64,000 bases of DNA from Gracilaria domingensis (lineage: Eukaryota; Rhodophyta; Florideophyceae; Gracilariales; Gracilariaceae). The stretch is from NCBI GenBank assembly GCA_022539475.1, contig VCMS01000012.1, positions 186,001 through 250,000 on the forward strand, written 5' to 3'. Positions 19,395 through 28,019 of this stretch are shown piece after piece. The notes beneath the pieces were generated by a model that searched no databases, had not been told where the DNA came from, and worked only from the letters and a program-made list of their open reading frames with translations. The first letter of the stretch is position 1. Each line of letters opens with the position of its first letter. The position numbers and the translations under genes are program-made.

Positions 19395-20033
19395 ATGGTC
19401 AGCGCCCCGCATCAGCCGCTGCACGCGTCCACGCCGCGCCGCCAAACGCTCGCCGCCCTCTCCGCCGATCAGCTGCACACGCGCAGCGCGCCCGAGGTGG
19501 CGCCCGCCAACGCCGTCTTCCTCAACGTCTACGACGTGCAGACGCCAGACGATCCCACCATCATCCCGCGCGTCAACAACGTGCTCATCCATTGCGGCAT
19601 CGGCATCTTCCACACCGGCGTCGAGGTGTGGGGCAGGGAGTTTGCGTTTGGCGCCCACCCGGACGGCGAGTCGGGCATCTTTGAGGTGCACCCGCGCGAG
19701 TGCCCGGCCGTGCGCTACCGCTTATCGATTGCGCTGGGCGCCACCAAGATGTCCGAGAGACAGGTGGATGATATTATTACCTACTTGGGGCGAACAGAGT
19801 ACATTGGCAATCGCTACTCGTTGATATCTCGCAATTGTAACACCTTTTCAAACCAGTTTACAAAGCTGTTGGGTGTGCACAATCGCTTCCCTCGCTGGGT
19901 CAATCGCTTGGCTACCATTGCGTTTAACGTTCGCTGCTTATTACCCGAGGCCATTGATGCTCCTTTTAAAGATAGTGTACCTACTGCCACCATTAAGGAA
20001 CCTCAAAAACCACCTCCAGTAGCCTTGTTGTAG
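19395..20033 (+). CDS. DeSI/PPPDE-family isopeptidase
   Basis: A 212-residue putative papain-fold thiol protease of the PPPDE (DUF862) group, whose members remove SUMO or ubiquitin. The fold signature is complete: VFLNVYDV; GIGIFHTGVEVWGREFAFG, with the catalytic His in FHTGVEV; GIFEVHPRECPAVRYRLSI; YIGNRYSLISRNCNTFSNQF, with the catalytic Cys in NCNTF; and FPRWVNRLA. It is closest in style to DeSI-2 (PPPDE1). Upstream in-frame codons are translated poly-C and are excluded; the ATG at 19395 has the context CCCGCCATGG. The gene is convergent with the membrin gene (140 bp between stops). No transmembrane segment is seen, so a cytosolic or nuclear site is likely. Confidence 0.92.
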   Translation: MVSAPHQPLHASTPRRQTLAALSADQLHTRSAPEVAPANAVFLNVYDVQTPDDPTIIPRVNNVLIHCGIGIFHTGVEVWGREFAFGAHPDGESGIFEVHPRECPAVRYRLSIALGATKMSERQVDDIITYLGRTEYIGNRYSLISRNCNTFSNQFTKLLGVHNRFPRWVNRLATIAFNVRCLLPEAIDAPFKDSVPTATIKEPQKPPPVALL

Positions 20034-20174
20034 CATATCTTGTCCTTCATGTGTTTCCCTCTTTCTCTTAACTTTTCTTGTCTACATACACATCGTCTGT
20101 TCTTTTTATTTCTTTGGTTTCTGTTCATGTGTCTTTGTTGCGCCCGTAGTTAATGTTAGCGTCGCTCTCTCGCT

Positions 20175-20879
20175 TCAACCCGCCACTCTCTTTCGGTGAT
20201 ACTTGTATAGAACCGCCAGGCCCAGCAGCAGCACCATCAGCACCATCAGTGAATACACCAAGATGGTGTCGGAGTACTCTCTTCGTTCAATGCTGGCAAT
20301 GATGCGACGATCGACCCCGACCTGGTTCAAAACGTCCAACACCTTGGTCTTCACGTTCCTCAGCCGTCCCTTCTGAGAAACCAACTTCTCCAACGCGCCG
20401 GTGCCCGTGTTCAAAATGCCCGACACGATGTTTCCCGACTGTTTCAACGAGCGATTCTCGTCCACCAAGCCCATCCTCAACACCGCGTCGCCCGACAGCT
20501 GCGCGTGCCGCTGCTGCTGCGCACCCGCGGCTCCCACACGCCGTTGAAACAACTCGTCGCGCATCATCTTCTCGTTTCGTATGCTTCGAAAGCGCGCATT
20601 GCATCTTCTGTCACCGGCGCGAAGCTCCGCAATCTGGTCGTCCAGGTCCCTGAGTCTTGCCTTCCACACCTGCCTCGTGGAGGGCGGCTGCGACGCGAGA
20701 AACGAGCGCAACGACGTGGAGTTGTTCACCAGTTGTTGCAGGTTGGTGTGAAACGACGACGACACGAGAGAGGACGCCTGAGGGTCGAGCTGCGCGTTGG
20801 TGGAGGCGGACTCCAGCGCCTCCAGTTGGTTGCGCGCCTCTAGCAGCACCCTTCTGGTGTCGCGGTACGTCGCCTCCAT
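20175..20879 (-). CDS. Membrin/Bos1-type Qb-SNARE
   Basis: A 234-residue tail-anchored SNARE acting in ER-Golgi membrane fusion. It begins MEATYRDTRRVLLEARNQLEAL, the membrin-style N-terminal helix, has a helical middle, then a SNARE motif (about residues 140-200: LKQSGNIVSGILNTGTGALE, LVSQKGRLRNVKTKVLDVLN) with the zero-layer Gln in LVSQKG. Next comes the family-typical RRIIASIERREYSD and a C-terminal membrane anchor ILVYSLMVLMVLLLGLAVLY with a short basic tail. The ATG at 20879 is used; the frame stays open upstream in Arg-rich GC-biased sequence that is unlikely to be translated. The gene is divergent from the Tim50-like gene. Confidence 0.88.
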   Translation of the reverse strand: MEATYRDTRRVLLEARNQLEALESASTNAQLDPQASSLVSSSFHTNLQQLVNNSTSLRSFLASQPPSTRQVWKARLRDLDDQIAELRAGDRRCNARFRSIRNEKMMRDELFQRRVGAAGAQQQRHAQLSGDAVLRMGLVDENRSLKQSGNIVSGILNTGTGALEKLVSQKGRLRNVKTKVLDVLNQVGVDRRIIASIERREYSDTILVYSLMVLMVLLLGLAVLYKYHRKRVAG

Positions 20880-21209
20880 CACGCGCGGGATTGATTGACG
20901 GCGCGCCGCGCGTCGAGCGCGATGGAGCGCGCCTGATGGCGGCTGCGCGCGCGCGCTGCTGGCGCTAACAAAACGCGGCAGCAGCGCGCGTCGCGCGTAC
21001 AGCGCGCGTACAGCGAGTACACGGCGCGCACCGTGTGCATCGCACACACGTGCGCAAAAATGCAGGCGGCGCCTGGCGCGGATCAATGGCCATGCGTGCG
21101 CTGCGCTCCGTCAACGACGACCAACGCTGCCGCCGCTGGAAGGGCGCCAGACCTCGCCGGTGGGTACGACGCTGACCTTCTCGCGGTGCGCGCAATCTTC
21201 GTCGCAGAC

Positions 21210-22304
21210 ATGCAGCGCGCAGGCAACCATTCGCTGCTCTCCACGCCGCTGGTCATCACGCGCGTCTCGTACTCGCTGCTCAAGCGGCGCGTCGCGCAGC
21301 ACTCGGCGCAGCAGCCTCATCGCACGCACACCACGCACGACACAAACCCGCAGCATTCGCAGCAGCACTCGTCGAAATGGACGCTGCGTAACGTCGTTCT
21401 GGCGTCGGGAATTGCAGCAATTGTCGGCGTCAGCGTCTCGCCGCAGACTCGATCGGATATCCAGAATGCTCTGCAGCGAACAAAACACAATATTGACGAG
21501 CGAATCAACTTCTTCACCAAGCCGTCCAGAGAGAAGTTGTTGCCGGACCTGCCGAAGCATGCTTCGCATGTTCGCACTTTGGTGATTGATTTGGAGGATA
21601 CGCTGGTGCATTGCTCGTATTCCAGGGCGCGTGGATGGCGCATTGCAAAGCGACCGGGCGCAGAGGCGTTTCTGGCGTACATGGCCACGTTCTACGAGGT
21701 GGTGGTTTTCACTAGTAATTTGCACTCATTTGCAGACCCTATCCTCAACAAGTTAGATCCGAATGGATACGTGGTTCATCGCCTGTACCGACACGATACA
21801 CACTACCAACACGGCGTACACATCAAGGACGTGAGCGCGTTAAACCGCGATTTGTCGCGCGTGATTGTGATCGATCACGACGAAAAGCACACCAGTCTGC
21901 AACCGGAGAACGCAATCATCATCCCAAAATGGACGGGCGACACCTCCGACACGACGCTACTCGATCTGATCCCCATGCTGGAAAGTCTGGTTCGTCGAGA
22001 CGTGGCGGACGTGAGGGAACATATCGACATCCTCAAGGGAAAACCGCTGATAGAAGGCGTTGCTGAGTATCGGGCGCTGGAAAGTGTGAACGCGAGTCGA
22101 AGCAGGTCCGCGGCTGGCTCGCTGTTTGGGCGGTCTGCGGGCACGGAGGCGGGGGCGGTACCAGATGGCGGCGCCATGGGCGGCGAAGGGGAGGGAGCGG
22201 ACGACGGGGGCAGGCGGGCGTCCGGGGCGGTGTGGGGGTCTCTGTCTGGGAGCGGCATGTTCTCGTCGCGTTCCTCGCAATCTGCGGGAGATGATAAACG
22301 TTAA
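21210..22304 (+). CDS. Tim50-like mitochondrial import protein
   Basis: A 364-residue protein of the FCP1/SCP-like phosphatase superfamily that matches Tim50, the receptor subunit of the TIM23 presequence translocase. It starts MQRAGNHSLLSTPLVITRVS, rich in Arg and Ser and without acids, a fair mitochondrial presequence. A single membrane segment follows (NVVLASGIAAIVGVSV, about residues 60-76). The intermembrane-space domain has VIDLEDTLVH (about 126-133; the active-site pattern is DxExT rather than DxDxT, as in Tim50, so no phosphatase activity is expected), GWRIAKRPGAEAFL, VVFTSNLHSFADPIL, LDPNGYVVHRLYRHDTHYQHG and VIVIDHDEK. The C-terminal 80 residues are Gly/Ser-rich. I chose M60 of the open frame as the start because the upstream part lacks leader character. 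Confidence 0.87.
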   Translation: MQRAGNHSLLSTPLVITRVSYSLLKRRVAQHSAQQPHRTHTTHDTNPQHSQQHSSKWTLRNVVLASGIAAIVGVSVSPQTRSDIQNALQRTKHNIDERINFFTKPSREKLLPDLPKHASHVRTLVIDLEDTLVHCSYSRARGWRIAKRPGAEAFLAYMATFYEVVVFTSNLHSFADPILNKLDPNGYVVHRLYRHDTHYQHGVHIKDVSALNRDLSRVIVIDHDEKHTSLQPENAIIIPKWTGDTSDTTLLDLIPMLESLVRRDVADVREHIDILKGKPLIEGVAEYRALESVNASRSRSAAGSLFGRSAGTEAGAVPDGGAMGGEGEGADDGGRRASGAVWGSLSGSGMFSSRSSQSAGDDKR

Positions 22305-22393
22305 CTTGCTTTGTTGTAGCCAAATTGAGCGGTGGAGCAGGTATAAATTCTTTAGAAAATTACGGTGATTCCAACCGAAACGTGTCACCGACG

Positions 22394-22489
22394 GCCGTAT
22401 TAGCTCAGTGGCTAGAGCAATGGTCTTACATTCCGCCCCTACCCGGAGGAGCGCGCCATGGGTCCCAAGTTCGAACCTTGGATGCGGTA
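22394..22489 (+). tRNA. tRNA-Val(UAC) with a 23-nt intron
   Basis: A full cloverleaf can be drawn by hand. The acceptor GCCGTAT pairs with ATGCGGT (two G-U pairs), discriminator A. The D arm is GCTC-AGTGGCTA-GAGC. The anticodon stem ATGGT pairs with GCCAT. The T arm is CCAAG-TTCGAAC-CTTGG. The loop reads C-T-TAC-A, giving anticodon UAC at 22427-22429, which decodes GUA. A 23-nt intron (22431-22453) sits one base after the anticodon, the canonical nuclear position, leaving a 73-nt mature body. A- and B-box promoter motifs are present (TAGCTCAGTGG and GTTCGAACC). It lies between the Tim50-like and kynureninase genes. Confidence 0.93.
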
Positions 22490-22803
22490 CTCAATGTCAT
22501 GTGTTCGTTTTTTGTTACGAAAATGGAACTCAACTTTCATCACCGTGCGGCAACTGCTGGTCGATCATCGACATGATGACGTGTACTGGCGCCCAATTGC
22601 TGCTGGCCACAGACGTCACCACCAGCCTCCTGATCTCCTTCGCTCGCAGCGCCGCTATGATAGCCTACAAATCAAATGTGCTGAAGTGAAGCCATTTGTA
22701 CATTTATGCTTCCGCGCAATCCACCACCATGTGATGCGAACGACTACCGGTCGCTGGCTGCCGCCTTTGCTCCACCCCCCTCCCCAGCATCTCGCCGCAT
22801 ATC
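22490..22803. other. Intergenic region before kynureninase
   Basis: 314 bp with short T runs after the tRNA (GTTCGTTTTTTGTT at about 22502-22515, a likely pol III terminator) and then the presumed kynureninase promoter. No other feature. Confidence 0.5.
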
Positions 22804-24180
22804 ATGGTCGTCACGCCGCCTTTCGCGTCAGCCATTCACCCCTCGTCCCCAGCGGACAAGGATACTCGCCGCATGGCTCAGCAGCAGCAGCAGCATATCC
22901 TCCACCACCCCGTCATCCCGCAAACCTTCGACCAGGCCACAGCCAAAACGTTCGACCAGAATGACCCACTCAAGCACTTTCGCGCCCACTTCTCGCTACC
23001 AGAGGGCACTTATCTCTGCGGACAGTCTCTCGGAGCCTGTCCGAAGCCTGCCGTTACCGCGCTCAATGCTCAGCTTGAACGCTGGGAAACACATGGCGTG
23101 GGCGGTCATTTCGAGGGAGATCACGCCTGGGCGAGCATTGAGAAACGCCCAGCTGAGTTGCTCATGTCTGTTGTGGGCGCCCGTTTCAGCCATGAAGTGG
23201 CCGTCATGAACTCTCTCACTGTCAATTTACACGCCATGCTCACCGCGTTTTACCATCCTTCTCAGCGACGCTACAAGGTGTTGATGGAGAAGCATGTCTT
23301 TCCGTCCGATTTGTATGCTGTCCGCTCGCATCTCAGCGCCAGAGGTGTCAACCACGACGATTGCATATTGTTCGTCGAGCCTAGACGGGGTGAGTTTCTC
23401 ATTCGAGACCAAGACTTGGTGCAGCTTATTGATGACCATGCCAGCAGCCTGGCGCTCATCTTGTTACCAGGCGTGCAGTACTACAGCGGCCAGGTGTTTC
23501 CAATGCAGCTCATTGCTAATCGAGCCCGATTGCATTCGATTCCGTTCGGACTGGACCTTGCGCACGCCGTCGGTAACATCGAGTTGAGTTTGCATGATTG
23601 GCAGGTCGATTTTGCAGTGTGGTGTTCGTACAAGTACCTTAACGCCGGCCCGGGTTCAATTGCCGGCTTATTCGTTCACGACCGACACGCCGATGCCGAC
23701 CTGCCCAGGCATGCTGGATGGTGGGGTCATTGTGAACAAACTCGTTTTCGAATGCCGCCTACGTTCGTGCCGCAGCGCGGCGCAAGGGGCTTTCAGGTTT
23801 CCAATCCGCCCGTGTTTGCGGTGGTGCCTCTCACAGCGTCACTTGAAATCTTCCATCAAGCCGGCGGCATGCGCGTCTTGCGAGAGAAGAGCGTGGCGCT
23901 GTCAGCGTTCTTGAGGCTGGGTTTGACCACTTGTGTGGGCGAGTATGTGCACATAATCTCGCCGCAGGAAAGCTGCAGAAGGGGGTGTCAGATCTCTCTG
24001 AAATTGGTTGGATGCAAGTTGGGTGCCGAGGAGGTGAATGAAATGCTGGAGAAGAAGGGGGTGAGATGTGACTTTCGACGCCCCGACGTGCTGCGAATCG
24101 CGCCCGTGCCTCTGTACAACAGCTTCACGGACGTGTTCTCGTTCATAGGCGCGCTGAAGCAGGTGCTAGCAAGTGTGTAA
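22804..24180 (+). CDS. KYNU: Kynureninase
   Basis: A 458-residue PLP enzyme that cleaves kynurenine or 3-hydroxykynurenine to (hydroxy)anthranilate and alanine in tryptophan breakdown, feeding de novo NAD synthesis in organisms with the whole route. Key features: YLCGQSLGACPKPAV (about residues 70-84); MNSLTVNLHAMLTAFY; the phosphate/ring-binding GLDLAHAVGN (Asp251); and WCSYKYLNAGPGS with the Schiff-base Lys277, in the same context as the human enzyme. C-terminal motifs include RGFQVSNPPVFAV and CDFRRPDVLRIAPVPLYNSF. Length and motif spacing match the family, so it looks functional. The first ATG is used; a second in-frame ATG at 22873 (MAQQQQQHIL) would remove a short Pro/Ser leader. Confidence 0.95.
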   Translation: MVVTPPFASAIHPSSPADKDTRRMAQQQQQHILHHPVIPQTFDQATAKTFDQNDPLKHFRAHFSLPEGTYLCGQSLGACPKPAVTALNAQLERWETHGVGGHFEGDHAWASIEKRPAELLMSVVGARFSHEVAVMNSLTVNLHAMLTAFYHPSQRRYKVLMEKHVFPSDLYAVRSHLSARGVNHDDCILFVEPRRGEFLIRDQDLVQLIDDHASSLALILLPGVQYYSGQVFPMQLIANRARLHSIPFGLDLAHAVGNIELSLHDWQVDFAVWCSYKYLNAGPGSIAGLFVHDRHADADLPRHAGWWGHCEQTRFRMPPTFVPQRGARGFQVSNPPVFAVVPLTASLEIFHQAGGMRVLREKSVALSAFLRLGLTTCVGEYVHIISPQESCRRGCQISLKLVGCKLGAEEVNEMLEKKGVRCDFRRPDVLRIAPVPLYNSFTDVFSFIGALKQVLASV

Positions 24181-24932
24181 AGGGAACTGCGCCAGTGTAT
24201 TGTAGCTCACAAAGCGAAAAGGGTGCGACGACGACGACGACGGCGACAACGACGACGACAGTCGGGCGCGAATTTCTTGCTGCAACTCGTCGGCTGACTT
24301 GAGACGGACTGACGTGGCCGCGAGCAGAAGAGGCTCGCTGACCGCCGAATTGCATTTTTGCGCACGCTTTTTGCACGCGCTTTATTGGCGGTGCGTCCGC
24401 AGCGGACGCGCAGTGCTATTCGCCGTCTTGCGGGCGCGCTCGGTGGCGGAGCGCAGCGCCTGCACTCGCGACTTCGCTACTCACCGCTCCCCTGTCCTCT
24501 CCAGTGCGCGCTTCGTGCCCGCGACCAATTCGAGCGCCTTTGTCGCGAGGCGGACGAGTTCCGCTTCAAGCCGCCGTGCTCACACTGCTGCCGCTGCTGC
24601 TACTACGCCCCCTCCTCCCCGCCCCTCCCGGCGTTGACGCGTCCCCCGCCGTCGCTTTTTTTCCATATTTGTTGTACGCTTGTCATACTTTTTCCTACGC
24701 ACCACTCCAACTTTCCACCAGCCGATCTCTCTCCCAGCTCTTGGCAGCTCTCAGGCGTTTTGTAGCGCTCGCGAGCCTTTCGCGTCCTACCGCCTCCCGT
24801 CAGACCCCTGCGTCTCCGTCCTCCTCTTCGTACACAACCTCGTTAGAACCAACGAATGACGATACGTCGTCAACGTTCTCAGTGCGTGTGTTCCTTCGAC
24901 TCGTCTTCCTCTGCTTCCTCAACGCAAACACA
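24181..24932. other. Intergenic region with a (CGA)n repeat
   Basis: 752 bp between kynureninase and taxilin. A CGA/GAC triplet microsatellite runs from about 24225 to 24261. The remainder is CT-rich and open in the taxilin frame back to 24504 without an ATG, most likely the taxilin 5' leader. Confidence 0.55.
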
Positions 24933-26183
24933 ATGCCCAGGAGAGCCAGACGCCCCAACGCCGGAGAAGCTAATTCAAGCCGAGCGCCCGCAAACGAGCA
25001 CGCTATCTCGGCGCGAATCCAGGCTACCTTCAAGAAGATTATTGTCGCGCTGCAGGACCAGCGCGACCTTCGCTGTGATCTCGCCAGTACCCGTGCTCGC
25101 GCTCTGGTACTCGACTCCGAATTCGTCGTGTTACATACCGAATTTGACCGCTCTGTCGCCGCGCGAGACAAGTTGGATGCCCTTAGTCGTGAGCTAATGC
25201 GTCGAAACAAACTGATTGATGAGGAGGCTGAGCAGCGCATATTGGATGAAAAGAAGATGACGGAGGACATTGTTCAACGCTTTAACAATGCTATGACCGA
25301 TATTAATCGCAAGTTAAACTCGCAGAGTCGATCACGTGAACAACGTGATCGTTATATATCTATTTTGCGCAACAAGCTTCGGGATCTTCGAGAACGATAT
25401 GATATGCGTGAACAACATTTCAAACAACAGATACACCGAAAGCACCTGGAGCAACAACTTGCGGTTGCGAAGCACCGAGAACTTGTAGAAAAGCATTCTA
25501 AAGTCAGAAAACAGCTTTGTGCTTTACAAGCCGATTTGCAAGCACTTGAGACACAACAACAACAACAACAAACATTGGTTGACGAGTATCGATGTACTAT
25601 ACAAGAAAGCGAGCGTTATCTTCAGTCCACCGAGCAGTTGTTCCACTCTCAAAAGACTGAAATTGAAGATATGCAAGCTGAAGCAAAGCAGCTTCAAAGC
25701 ACCAACGCTACCGCTAGAAACACCAACAATTCTACCAACGTTCACATAAAGGCAATGGAATCCGAATGCAAGAGGTTAGAAGCCTCCATCACGCAAAAAC
25801 GAGAGGTAGAACGGAAAGAACGAACTAAAATCGAAGCACTTGAGAAACTATGCAAACAAGTAACCAAAGAACGTACTGAACTGCATAGTGAAATTCTTGT
25901 GATGCAAGACGCCTGGTCAAATTTGAAGGAAGAGATTGAAGCATTGAAAGATCAAGTTGGTGAAAGCAGTCGCATCTTTGAAGCGTTGCAAAGCATCATG
26001 AATCGTGAACCGGACGTTGCGGGCAGAGCCATAATCAGAATTCAGAAGGCCATTGACGATGCCAGTAGTGACGAGCTGAGTCGAGTGCGTTTGGTGTCGG
26101 GAAGCAAACTTGATGAACAGCTGCCTCTTACTGCGACAACGTCAAAGCCCGGACCGTCAAACGGGATTCGCCCACCCGGATGA
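24933..26183 (+). CDS. Taxilin-family coiled-coil protein
   Basis: A 416-residue protein that is almost entirely coiled coil. It matches taxilins, cytosolic proteins that bind syntaxins and nascent-chain factors and act in vesicle traffic. Family-like stretches are KLDALSRELMRRNKLIDEEA (about residues 80-99; taxilins have K.E.LCRELQ..NK) and FNNAMTDINRKLNSQS, LRNKLRDLRERYDMREQHFK and LEQQLAVAKHRE. A Q6 run (ETQQQQQQTLVDEYR) occurs near residue 208. Heptads continue to about residue 370, followed by a Ser/Pro-rich tail. The ATG at 24933 is the only Met before the conserved part. The gene is convergent with NOSIP (298 bp between stops). Confidence 0.82.
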   Translation: MPRRARRPNAGEANSSRAPANEHAISARIQATFKKIIVALQDQRDLRCDLASTRARALVLDSEFVVLHTEFDRSVAARDKLDALSRELMRRNKLIDEEAEQRILDEKKMTEDIVQRFNNAMTDINRKLNSQSRSREQRDRYISILRNKLRDLRERYDMREQHFKQQIHRKHLEQQLAVAKHRELVEKHSKVRKQLCALQADLQALETQQQQQQTLVDEYRCTIQESERYLQSTEQLFHSQKTEIEDMQAEAKQLQSTNATARNTNNSTNVHIKAMESECKRLEASITQKREVERKERTKIEALEKLCKQVTKERTELHSEILVMQDAWSNLKEEIEALKDQVGESSRIFEALQSIMNREPDVAGRAIIRIQKAIDDASSDELSRVRLVSGSKLDEQLPLTATTSKPGPSNGIRPPG

Positions 26184-26481
26184 TTGAGATGAGGCAGGAA
26201 TCGTGCCGCACATTACCTCTGTGTTCCTCTTATCTGGTTCTCTCCATTCGGATTCTCTCTTCTTTCCTGCTGGTCGTTTGATGTTGCCGTTGTTGTTTTC
26301 GGTCCAGAAGTAACTCCCTACCGTACGTCATGGCGCTCATCATCGCTCTGATTGTTATCTTCGTACTTACTGTGTTTGTAGCCCATCATATTCGTAGCTT
26401 TTGTTTACAAGCTTCGCTCGATTCAAAGCTGGGTAAAACCTTTGCTGAAAAAGAAAGACCATGCTCAATGGGCATCAAAGC

Positions 26482-27426
26482 TCACCGAGCGGATGGTCTG
26501 TATAATTTGGCCTCTTTGGAAGCGCAGTCGTCAGGTGTGCTACCGGCAAAGCCAGTTCCGGAATTGTGGATTCGGATCACATCTGTTTTCAAGTCTATCT
26601 CTACTTCAGTCACTGGATCTCGTGCGCTCTTGAGCACAAATTGATCAACACACTTTGCGCAGAGGACGGTACCGGTGCGTAGCGCAATAGGTTTTGAGGC
26701 GTTTACCAGCACTGCCTGGCAAATTGGGCACATGAACATTGCGTCCGCCAGTGAATCAGGACGCTGCTCTGAGACGTCCTTCACGTCCTTATCTGCGTTG
26801 TTCTTCTCATTCAGCTCCCCCGATTGATTGGCCAGTTCTGATTTCTTGACGCGAGCGAGCTTGAGGCCGATCAAATCTTTTGCTTTTAGCGCACTCTGAG
26901 TGACGGGGCATACTGTCCGTAGTAGCTTTTTGTCCTTTTTGCGTCTCTTGAACGGCCGTAGTTCTGCTTCGTGTGTGGTTGTGACAGTTTTAACCTTGTC
27001 ATCACTGGGAAGCCAGAAATTTGTCCTTTGTTCCTCAGGTGCGGCAGTGTCGTCATTCTCTTTACCTCTTTGGTGCATAAGTTCTTGAGTCTCAACAAAG
27101 CTCTTCTCCAGGTGCGCTTTTTGCTCAGCGAAGCGTTCAGCATGTTCCTTTGCGATGCGAGCTTGTTCAGCATTTTGAAGTCCAATTTGGACTCTGGCTT
27201 CTTTTTTCTGATGTAGCAAATTTTGAAGTATTGCCTCTCGATCATACAAGACGCCTTGAGGTGTGAGCACAGGATCAGAGGCGGTAGCAAGACTGAGAGC
27301 ACAGTGATTCCATGGCTTGATGGCGGCGGAGGGTAAACGCATGTGGATGGAGCCGTGGTTCATTTTCCGTCTCTCATGGTACGTGAAAACCGCTCCATCT
27401 GTATTGCTCTTGGAGTGTCTCGTCAT
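26482..27426 (-). CDS. NOSIP-type U-box E3 ubiquitin ligase
   Basis: A 314-residue protein of the nitric-oxide-synthase-interacting-protein family, nuclear U-box ubiquitin ligases also found with spliceosomes. The N-terminus is diagnostic: MTRHSKSNTDGAVFTYHERR, then LSLATASDPVLTPQGVLYDREAI, the first half of the split U-box/zinc module, and a charged coiled coil (about residues 75-130). A second module begins at about residue 230: FMCPICQAVLVNASKPIALR, then CAKCVDQFV. A basic stretch (RPFKRRKKDKK) is a likely nuclear signal. Homologues in animals bind NOS, but that name says nothing about the algal role. Confidence 0.92.
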   Translation of the reverse strand: MTRHSKSNTDGAVFTYHERRKMNHGSIHMRLPSAAIKPWNHCALSLATASDPVLTPQGVLYDREAILQNLLHQKKEARVQIGLQNAEQARIAKEHAERFAEQKAHLEKSFVETQELMHQRGKENDDTAAPEEQRTNFWLPSDDKVKTVTTTHEAELRPFKRRKKDKKLLRTVCPVTQSALKAKDLIGLKLARVKKSELANQSGELNEKNNADKDVKDVSEQRPDSLADAMFMCPICQAVLVNASKPIALRTGTVLCAKCVDQFVLKSARDPVTEVEIDLKTDVIRIHNSGTGFAGSTPDDCASKEAKLYRPSAR

Positions 27427-28019
27427 TGTGTTCGATTTCTGGATGGAATTAAGCTACGAACCGTGAAGAAGATTCGTTTGCTTCAGCGAAGCAGAAAATG
27501 TGGAGCGCGCGTCTTCATCATGCATTCTTGAAGTGCAGAGTAACATTGTTACAAAACTTGCCAGACGCACAGGTACCGCGCTACTAGTCGCGCACAGTCA
27601 ACACCTTCGGATCAAGGAGTCGATCGGATTTAGCATCAAGATTTTGGCGGCAACGATATCTGGTTTTGACCCTCTGAAATTGACTAATTATTTTGATACA
27701 GGGTGTTTTGGCGGCAAAAAGGGAAAAAGCATCCTTCGCGGCAGACGAAAAAATTCGACCACGCTCATACGCCTGCAACGGTTGCAGCCGGCGCACTCGC
27801 GCTGTCGGATCACTCCTCGGTGCGTGTAAGATACCATCATGTATACACGCTCTCTTTTAAGGTAAGGCGAAGTTGATCGTTCTTTCTCCACGCCAGCAGG
27901 CCGACCTCCGAAAGCCTGCGTCGCCTTCGCAAGCAGTTTTCCCGCCGGCGTCACCAGCAGCTCTTTGCTTGCCAGGCTTACCAAGCTTGTGAACTTTGTA
28001 TTTGAGCAATAAATTCAAC
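27427..28019. other. Divergent promoter region, NOSIP and SPT16
   Basis: 593 bp between two divergent genes. A plus-strand frame of 109 codons (27500-27829) has no recognisable feature and is probably chance. No TATA-like box stands out. Confidence 0.5.

Noticed and set aside
18630-19691. 353-codon minus-strand frame
   Set aside because: Overlaps the DeSI gene and GC-rich spacer, low complexity, no domain.
26330-26644. Possible small membrane protein (MALIIALIVIFVLTVFVAHH...)
   Set aside because: The first 20 residues look like a membrane segment and the ATG context is good, but more than half of the frame is antisense to the NOSIP coding end and no family is recognised. It most likely lies in the taxilin/NOSIP 3' region.
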